DNA from: Haloarcula rubra | Lineage (GTDB): Archaea; Halobacteriota; Halobacteria; Halobacteriales; Haloarculaceae | DNA length: 64,000 bases | Assembly: GCF_019599465.1 (NCBI RefSeq) | Contig: NZ_RKLR01000011.1 | Location: 49,652 to 113,651, forward strand | Reading direction: 5' to 3' | In this document: positions 64,000-64,000 of the stretch, in pieces | How positions within the stretch are numbered: the first letter of the stretch is position 1 | Layout: every line of letters begins with the position of its first letter | The notes under the pieces: model-generated | What the model saw: only the letters and a program-made list of their open reading frames with translations | Database searches by the model: none | Told to the model about the DNA's origin: nothing | Program-made: the position numbers and the translations under genes

Positions 64000-64000
64000 T

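Noticed and set aside
1..64000. tRNA, rRNA and CRISPR loci
   Set aside because: No cloverleaf, rRNA-like segment or regular repeat-spacer array was recognised by eye.

Overview
The window is haloarchaeal (class Halobacteria) accessory DNA, most likely part of a large plasmid, megaplasmid or integrated element. The proteins are very acidic, the start codons and TATA boxes suit leaderless or short-leader archaeal transcripts, and several small zinc-ribbon proteins, a halocyanin-type cupredoxin and a haloarchaeal ParA-type ATPase are present. No rRNA, tRNA, CRISPR array or recognisable replication initiator was seen.

Layout. 1-5.1 kb: a patchy left end with small haloarchaeal proteins (several with Cys-rich zinc sites), a Tat lipoprotein cupredoxin and long gene-free stretches. 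5.2-17.4 kb: a compact minus-strand operon encoding a conjugation-type type IV secretion system: pilin-like protein, secreted surface protein, Tat lipoprotein, VirB6-like membrane protein, VirB4-type ATPase, two ribbon-helix-helix proteins, a very small HUH relaxase and a VirD4-type coupling ATPase. 17.8-24.7 kb: mixed cargo: MaoC-like hydratase, a truncated nucleotidyltransferase-like gene, an MNT/HEPN toxin-antitoxin pair, a DDE transposase, a tyrosine recombinase and a DUF234-like protein. 24.8-27.9 kb: a partition cassette (ParA-like ATPase plus acidic partner) behind an array of paired 9-bp dyads, and a DUF429 protein.

28.3-53.8 kb is the most striking part. A plus-strand operon of five genes (winged-helix-like, coiled-coil, helical, AAA+ ATPase and beta-propeller/Ig-like proteins) runs toward two minus-strand units that encode three divergent FtsZ/tubulin-like GTPases with eight membrane-anchored or secreted partners. 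The two convergent arms overlap at their 3' ends by 38 bp. I infer one multi-component cytoskeletal machine that links cytoplasmic tubulin-like polymers to envelope proteins. Its function is unknown.

54-64 kb: a frameshifted gene, a secreted PPC-like protein, a DUF457-like membrane hydrolase, then a cassette with a phospholipase D-like protein, a partner of unknown function and a divergent PD-(D/E)XK nuclease that could be a defence system.

An inverted repeat, (C/T)TAACCAACA-N21-TGTTGGTTA(G/A), occurs three times (521, 24767 and 57975), each time with exactly the same 41-bp span and each time between genes, roughly at the borders of these modules.
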